DNA of 18,802 bases from CAG-390 sp045633005 (GTDB lineage Bacteria; Bacillota; Clostridia; Oscillospirales; CAG-272). The DNA is taken from NCBI GenBank assembly GCA_045633005.1, contig JAZQXT010000026.1, forward strand, positions 1 through 18,802, read 5' to 3'. This document shows positions 14,613 through 18,802 of the stretch, piece by piece (position 1 is the stretch's first letter; each line of letters opens with the position of its first letter). The translations under genes and the position numbers were made by a program. The notes under the pieces are model-generated. The model saw nothing but the letters and a program-made list of their open reading frames with translations, was not told the origin of the DNA and did no database searches.

Positions 14613-15376
14613 ATGAAGTTGAAAAACATTATTCCGAGCATATTGGTTATCATAATAACCGTTGCTATTACCATTGGAATAACTGTGGCGTATCTTACAG
14701 ATACGGAGAGTGTCGACAACAAAATGACCGTCGCTAACGTGGATGTCGAACTGCGCGAGTACGAGCGAGTCAGCGTTGGTGCGCCTAACGAAAAAGAGGA
14801 GACGCAGGTTCAGAAATTCAACAATAACAAGCCGTTGCCCCCGTTGTTGCCGCTAAGGACTTTGACTATAACACGAAGGGCGAAGTCATCAAATGGGATG
14901 AGGACAAGGCCGAAAACGCAATAAAGAAGGGCTATACCTCGCACATATGAGATCCCGCTCTCATCAACAACGAGGTCGACAAGACGCTTCTTGTTGAAAA
15001 CACGGGCGGTGGCGATGCTTACGCCCGCATATTCTTGCGTTTGAGGCAGGAAACTATGCAACCCTTCCGCATTTTCGGCAAATGATACATATAAACTTTA
15101 ACGAAATTGACTTGGGAATGGGAGTGGAACCGCATACTTGTCGTGAATAAAGACGGGAATAGATATTTTATTGCCACCGCTACTTACTCGTCCGACTTAG
15201 CGGTTGGCGCGTATACTCCGAGCAGCCTTTATCAGATATCGCTGGATCGCACCGCCACAAACACCGACGTTGAGGCGTTCGGCGAAGGGGACGAGGTCTT
15301 TGGATTCACCCAAGCAATACAGATTGCTGGTTTTACAAGCGCAAAGCTTTCGCGGGCTTACGCCAAACCTGCGTGA
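14613..15376 (+). pseudogene. Broken SipW-signal surface protein, first of three tandem copies
   Basis: It starts MKLKNIIPSILVIIITVAIT and has the SipW-type signal end AYLTDTESVDNKMTVANV followed by ELREYERV, as in the two downstream copies. Homology then continues only by changing frame: near 14840 (after NNNKPL), near 15038 (into EAGNY) and near 15108 (into WEWEWNRIL). A TGA at 14948-14950 replaces the tryptophan of the conserved I-W-x-P site. The last matching part is QAIQIAGFTSA at about 15344, after which sequence turns into a repeat element; everything equivalent to the C-terminal 430 residues of the next copy is missing. At least three frameshifts, one nonsense change and truncation make this a clear pseudogene. 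Confidence 0.88.
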
Positions 15377-15451
15377 TGCTTATGCAAATCATAAGCCAAG
15401 CAGATACGAAGTATCTGTGCTCTTGTCACTGAAAATAAAACAAGCGAAAGG
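15344..15451 (+). repeat. Repeat element copy between the pseudogene and the intact surface gene
   Basis: The 40 bases at 15366-15405 match the reverse complement of 17703-17742 at 36 positions. The following part (AGCAGATACGAAGTATCTG, then the purine-rich leader to the ribosome site) matches 17764-17821 directly. It includes a GTATCTG/CAGATAC hairpin. The element begins where homology of the pseudogene ends. Confidence 0.6.
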
Positions 15452-15461
15452 AAATATGTTT

Positions 15462-17597
15462 ATGAAAAAAATATTGATATGTGCTTTAGTTTTGATATTG
15501 CTGGCGGTAGGGTGTGTCATAGGTGTGCTCGCATACCTTACTGCCACGGACTCTGAAAGCAACGTAATGACCGTTGGTGATGCGCGTATTGTGATCAAGG
15601 AGTACGAGCGTGTGGATATCGACAGCGGGAACGCCAATGCGGTAATTCAGGAATTTAAAGACAACAAGCATATCAGGCCCTCCGTTGTTTCAAACGATAA
15701 TTTTAACTACGCTTCCCCCAGCTATACTGCCGCTCCGACGGATTACGTTACGTGGAGCAAGGAGCCCGGTGGCGATGATATAATAGTCGGCGGTATTACA
15801 GGCGACTATAAAACTCCTATCTGGGCCCCATCCGTTATTACCAATGAACTCGATAAGATGGTGTTCGTAAAGAATACGGGCGATTGTAACGTCTACGTCC
15901 GCCTCTGCTTTGCATTTGAAGCAGGGAACTATGTAAGACGGGCGCGCTTCGAAGAAATGGTTCATTTGAACAAAAATACGGCCGATTGGACATGGACATG
16001 GAACGACAAGCTTGCCGAGATCGACGGCACGCGATGCTTTATCGTGTGGGCCACTCACAAGGATCCCGTGAAACCTGGTCAGCATACCAAGATCAGCCTG
16101 TCGCAGATCGCGCTTGATTATTCCGCTATTAACGATCACGCGCGTGCGTTCGGTGAGAAGTACGAGGTCAAGGTGTTTGCGCAAGGCATACAGTCCGATG
16201 GCTTTGCTTCCGCCGAAATAGCTCTCGCCGAGGGCTTTGACGATACCATCCCCTTCAAGAACGTTAAGTTTGTAGAGTTTGTCGACCTTCCGACTGCTCT
16301 GCACTACTTGAAAGGCAATACGAGCGCAACGAGCTTCGTGGGAAGCGCTCAAGTTCCAAATACAAGGGTTTCCAGCATCACCTTTGGTTTGACAGCCGAC
16401 CACGCCGAAAAGGTAAAGGGCTACGACGGCGTGCTGGTAGCTAACAAGGCGACCCAAGTGGATAAAAATACAGGTGCCGTTATCCTTGAGGCAGACTTCA
16501 CCGCCTACGCCTACTATATTCCCAACTCCGACGGGCAATACGATATCTACATCCTCGCGGACAACTGGGAGATCTATACGCCGAATGACTGGAATAGCAG
16601 CAATAGGTTGTTTGCTGATATGGCGGGAGTGAAGAAAATCGATACCACGAACCTGAACGTCAGCCAAACGCGCAATATGAAAGAGTGGTTCAATCGCTGT
16701 AAGGCTTTGGAAACCATTGACGTCAGCGATTGGGACGTAAGCAACGTAACCAATATGGCGTATCTGTTCAGTTCATGTAACGCCTTGAAGTCTATTGACG
16801 TTGAAAACTGGGACGTGAGCAATGTGAAGGATATGAGTTATACGTTTGCGGGATGTAAGCTTTTGACGACCATTGGCGTTGAGGATTGGAACGTAAGCAA
16901 TGTTACGGAGATGGAGAAAATGTTTGGAGGTTGCAGTCGTTTGACAGAGTTAGACCTTAACTCGTGGGACACAGGAAATCTTACAAGCATGCCAAGCATT
17001 TTTAATGCTTGCGGAAGCCTTACCACTCTGAATATTTCAAAGTGGGACGTAAGCAATGTTACCAGTATGAATCAGGCGTTCTATTCTTGCGAAAATCTCA
17101 CTTCCGTGGATATTGCGGGATGGGATGTTAGCTCCGTAACAGAGATGGCACAAATGTTTTATGGTTGTAAAAAAATGGTTGGATTGGATTTGTCAGGCTG
17201 GGACACAAAGAATGTTACCACTCTGTTCGGAATGTTCAGGGATTGTTGGGCTCTTCCTTCACTGGATCTTTCGCAATGGAATACAAGCCAAGTTACCGAT
17301 ATGTCGTTTATGTTCTTTAGCTGCAAAGCGTTTACGGAGCTCGACCTCAGTGGCTGGAATACTGCCAAAGTCGTTGATTCTGAGTCAATGTTTGAGCAAT
17401 GCGTTAACCTCAAAACCATTTACGTTGGTGATAACTGGAATATGAACCAAGTTAAAGAGGAAACGGTAAACAAAGACTACCGCTCGTCAAAAAATATGTT
17501 CGCGAATTGCACGGCTCTCGTAGGTGCTATACCTTACGATCCCACGAAAATCGATAAAACCCACGCTAACACGGACGGCTACCTTACCAAAAAGTAA
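15462..17597 (+). CDS. SipW-signal surface protein with BspA/DUF285-type repeats
   Basis: A 711-residue protein. It begins MKKILICALVLILLAVGC and has the SipW-type signal end AYLTATDSESNVMTVGDA, so it is probably cleaved by a SipW-like signal peptidase and exported. Residues about 35-265 form a domain shared with both neighbouring copies, marked by KNTGDCNVYVRLCFAFEAGN and a W-T-W-T-W patch. A linker (about 270-385) leads to roughly eleven 26-residue repeats with the pattern L-x-x-[IL]-D-x-S-x-W-[DN]-x-S-x-V-T-x-M-x-x-M-F-x-x-C, the BspA/DUF285 leucine-rich type seen in adhesins. The frame is open back to 15204, but AAAGGA 9 bases before the ATG at 15462, placed as in the third copy, supports this start; ATG 15456 is an alternative. 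No sortase motif or anchor is seen at the end (DGYLTKK). Confidence 0.92.
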   Translation: MKKILICALVLILLAVGCVIGVLAYLTATDSESNVMTVGDARIVIKEYERVDIDSGNANAVIQEFKDNKHIRPSVVSNDNFNYASPSYTAAPTDYVTWSKEPGGDDIIVGGITGDYKTPIWAPSVITNELDKMVFVKNTGDCNVYVRLCFAFEAGNYVRRARFEEMVHLNKNTADWTWTWNDKLAEIDGTRCFIVWATHKDPVKPGQHTKISLSQIALDYSAINDHARAFGEKYEVKVFAQGIQSDGFASAEIALAEGFDDTIPFKNVKFVEFVDLPTALHYLKGNTSATSFVGSAQVPNTRVSSITFGLTADHAEKVKGYDGVLVANKATQVDKNTGAVILEADFTAYAYYIPNSDGQYDIYILADNWEIYTPNDWNSSNRLFADMAGVKKIDTTNLNVSQTRNMKEWFNRCKALETIDVSDWDVSNVTNMAYLFSSCNALKSIDVENWDVSNVKDMSYTFAGCKLLTTIGVEDWNVSNVTEMEKMFGGCSRLTELDLNSWDTGNLTSMPSIFNACGSLTTLNISKWDVSNVTSMNQAFYSCENLTSVDIAGWDVSSVTEMAQMFYGCKKMVGLDLSGWDTKNVTTLFGMFRDCWALPSLDLSQWNTSQVTDMSFMFFSCKAFTELDLSGWNTAKVVDSESMFEQCVNLKTIYVGDNWNMNQVKEETVNKDYRSSKNMFANCTALVGAIPYDPTKIDKTHANTDGYLTKK
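16629..17520 (+). repeat. Array of about eleven 78-bp (26-residue) DUF285 repeats
   Basis: Successive units run from VKKIDTTNLNVS to MFANCTALVGA with a period of 78 bases. Conserved positions are W, V-S-N-V-T, M, F and C. The units have diverged in DNA sequence, so this is an old protein repeat rather than a recent tandem expansion; the last unit is longer by a short insert (KEETVNKDYRSSKN). Confidence 0.85.
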
Positions 17598-17637
17598 ACG
17601 CAAAATCTTCCTTATTATATGATACTGATTTCTCGCC

Positions 17638-17656
17638 CCCGACCTTTTTGGTCGGG
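17638..17656 (+). other. Hairpin after the DUF285 gene, possible weak terminator
   Basis: CCCGACC (17638-17644), loop TTTTT, GGTCGGG (17650-17656) form a perfect 7-bp GC-rich stem 40 bases after the stop codon. There is no T-run after the stem, so termination by it alone is doubtful. Confidence 0.4.
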
Positions 17657-17658
17657 CG

Positions 17659-17799
17659 GCGGTGAGAGCGCAGATAAAAGCATATGCTTCGCATCTGCTT
17701 GCATCTGCTTGGCTTATGCTTCGCATAAGCGTCGCGCAGGTTTTGCATAAGTGCTTCGCATCTGTCAAGCAGATGCGAAAGTATCTGCGTTCTCACCGC
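17659..17799. repeat. 141-bp palindromic repeat element between the second and third surface genes
   Basis: The ends GCGGTGAGAGCGCAGATA (17659-17676) and TATCTGCGTTCTCACCGC (17782-17799) are an 18-bp inverted repeat with one mismatch that still allows a G-U pair. Inside lie GCTTATGC-TTC-GCATAAGC (17712-17730), the stem TTCGCATCTG/CAGATGCGAA (17755-17764 with 17770-17779), a tandem GCATCTGCTT (17691-17710) and three GCTTCGC units. Its left half is an inverted relative of 15344-15420 and its right half a direct relative of 15395-15451. Confidence 0.7.
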
Positions 17800-17830
17800 T
17801 GAAAACAAACCGAACGAAAGGAAAAACGAT

Positions 17831-18802
17831 ATGAAGAAAATATTAATATGGAGCCTAATTGTGGTTTTTGTCGCGGTAGTGTCCGTCCTCGGTACGCTTG
17901 CGTACCTTACTGCTACCGACGAGGTTACAAACGTAATGGTCGTTGACGATGCAAGTATTGAGATTTTAGAATACGAGCGCGTAGATATCAACGATAAGAA
18001 CGGTGATGCGCTCTTAAAGGAGTTTGATAACAACAAGCCGCTTATCCCTTCTGCTGTTCCCGACGGTTTTACTTATAGCACTGACTCGAATAATTATGTT
18101 ATGTGGGATGAGGCTCACGTAGGAGAAAAAATCAAGATAAACGGAGCCCAGAACTACCAAACGCCTGTCTGGGATCCCGCCAATATTACCAACGAGATCG
18201 ACAAGATGGTGTTCGTAAAGAATACTGGCGACTGTAACGTTTACGTCCGCCTCTGCTTTGCATTTGAAGCAGGGAACTATGTAAGACGGGCACGCTTCGA
18301 AGAAATGGTTCATTTGAACAAAAATACGGCCGATTGGACGTGGACATGGAACGACAAGCTTGCCGAGATCGACGGCACGCGATGCTTTATCGCATGGGCA
18401 ACGTACAAATATCCCGTAGCGCCCGATGAGCATACCAAGATCAGCCTGTCGCAGATCGCGCTTGATTACACCGCCATCAACGACCACGCCCGCGCCTTTG
18501 GCGATACTTACGATGTAAAGGTGTTCGCGCAGGGAATCCAGTCCGACGGCTTTGCTTCTGCCTCGGCGGCTCTCTCAAACGGCTTTGGCGACACCATCCC
18601 CTTTAAAAACGTTAAGTTTTTGGAGTTCACCGATCTTGTGACAGCTTTGCATTACTTGAACGGTGAAAACTCCGGAGCGAATAAGATAACGCAAAAAGTT
18701 AAAAACATCACTTTTGGTCTTACTGGTGATTATCCCGAAGTTGTAAATGCATACGACGGCGTGCTGGTAGCTAACAAGGCGACCCAAGTGGATAAAAATA
18801 CA
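17831..18802 (+). CDS. SipW-signal surface protein, third tandem copy, cut by window edge
   Basis: The frame is open for 324 codons from an ATG at 17831 to the edge. AAAGGA lies 8 bases before the start. The N-terminus (MKKILIWSLIVVFVAVV, then AYLTATDEVTNVMVVDDA) is the same SipW-type signal as in the two copies upstream. Residues 118-265 are nearly identical in parts to the second copy (KNTGDCNVYVRLCFAFEAGN, WTWTWNDKLAEIDGTRCFI), while the first 115 residues and the stretch at 280-307 differ strongly. The last 51 bases are identical to 16422-16472 of the second copy, so DUF285-type repeats may follow beyond the window. Confidence 0.9.
   Translation, partial: MKKILIWSLIVVFVAVVSVLGTLAYLTATDEVTNVMVVDDASIEILEYERVDINDKNGDALLKEFDNNKPLIPSAVPDGFTYSTDSNNYVMWDEAHVGEKIKINGAQNYQTPVWDPANITNEIDKMVFVKNTGDCNVYVRLCFAFEAGNYVRRARFEEMVHLNKNTADWTWTWNDKLAEIDGTRCFIAWATYKYPVAPDEHTKISLSQIALDYTAINDHARAFGDTYDVKVFAQGIQSDGFASASAALSNGFGDTIPFKNVKFLEFTDLVTALHYLNGENSGANKITQKVKNITFGLTGDYPEVVNAYDGVLVANKATQVDKNT

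Noticed and set aside
14948..14950. TGA at a conserved tryptophan, possible stop-codon reassignment
   Set aside because: TGA ends intact genes in this window (the kinase at 9649, VanZ at 12813), and the same copy has several frameshifts.
15204..15461. N-terminal extension of the DUF285 protein by 86 codons
   Set aside because: It reads through the pseudogene tail and the repeat element in another frame; a signal peptide and ribosome site define the start at 15462.
15690..16667. A 325-codon minus-strand frame
   Set aside because: It is antisense to the intact SipW-signal protein; a similar shadow occurs antisense to the third copy because the genes are homologous.
17685..17780. Short repeated GCATCTGCTT/GCTTCGC units, possible CRISPR
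   Set aside because: The units are too short and irregular, with no spacers of constant length; they belong to a palindromic element.

Overview
The window suggests a Gram-positive anaerobe of the Clostridia (Bacillota), most likely an uncultured gut lineage. The grounds are purine-rich AAGGAG-type ribosome binding sites before nearly every gene, sigma-A-like promoters with 17-bp spacers, and a typical clostridial family set: partner-switching proteins, a LytS-type kinase with a SARP-like regulator, VanZ, Pr6Pr, GrpB, and surface proteins with a SipW-type signal. TGA is an ordinary stop codon here, so the code is standard bacterial. No rRNA, tRNA or CRISPR array was seen.

Region 1 (1-8820, minus strand) is a signalling operon. 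In transcription order it encodes a Pr6Pr-type membrane protein, an unknown protein with a C-terminal membrane anchor, and a 939-residue receptor that joins a LytS-like membrane domain, an extracytoplasmic sensor, HAMP, a SpoIIE/RsbU-type PP2C phosphatase and an RsbW-type kinase. Then come a STAS protein, a degenerate HATPase-like protein, a second STAS protein, a four-helix membrane protein and a STAS domain fused to an APH-type kinase. A secreted 5'-nucleotidase-like metallophosphatase follows from its own promoter and runs off the left edge. This is a complete Ser-phosphorylation partner-switching circuit with no sigma factor in view. The small membrane gene is flanked by a 29-bp imperfect inverted repeat.

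Region 2 (8821-11566, minus strand) is a translationally coupled LytS-family histidine kinase and SARP-like response regulator, closed by a strong terminator. Just past it, the promoter of the region 1 operon carries an 11-bp tandem direct repeat that overlaps the -35 box. That is the binding-site geometry known for SARP-type regulators, so the two-component system may control the partner-switching operon.

Region 3 (11574-13518) holds a plus-strand pair (GrpB family and cyclase family) converging on a minus-strand VanZ gene through a shared palindromic terminator.

Region 4 (13519-14600) is an AT-rich accessory stretch with a decayed tyrosine-recombinase C-terminus and a small winged-helix-like gene with a doubtful start.

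Region 5 (14613-18802, plus strand) is a tandem array of three SipW-signal surface protein genes: a frameshifted pseudogene, an intact 711-residue protein with BspA/DUF285-type 26-residue repeats, and a third copy cut by the window edge. The copies share near-identical blocks inside diverged sequence and are separated by a palindromic repeat element, which points to ongoing recombination among surface protein genes.
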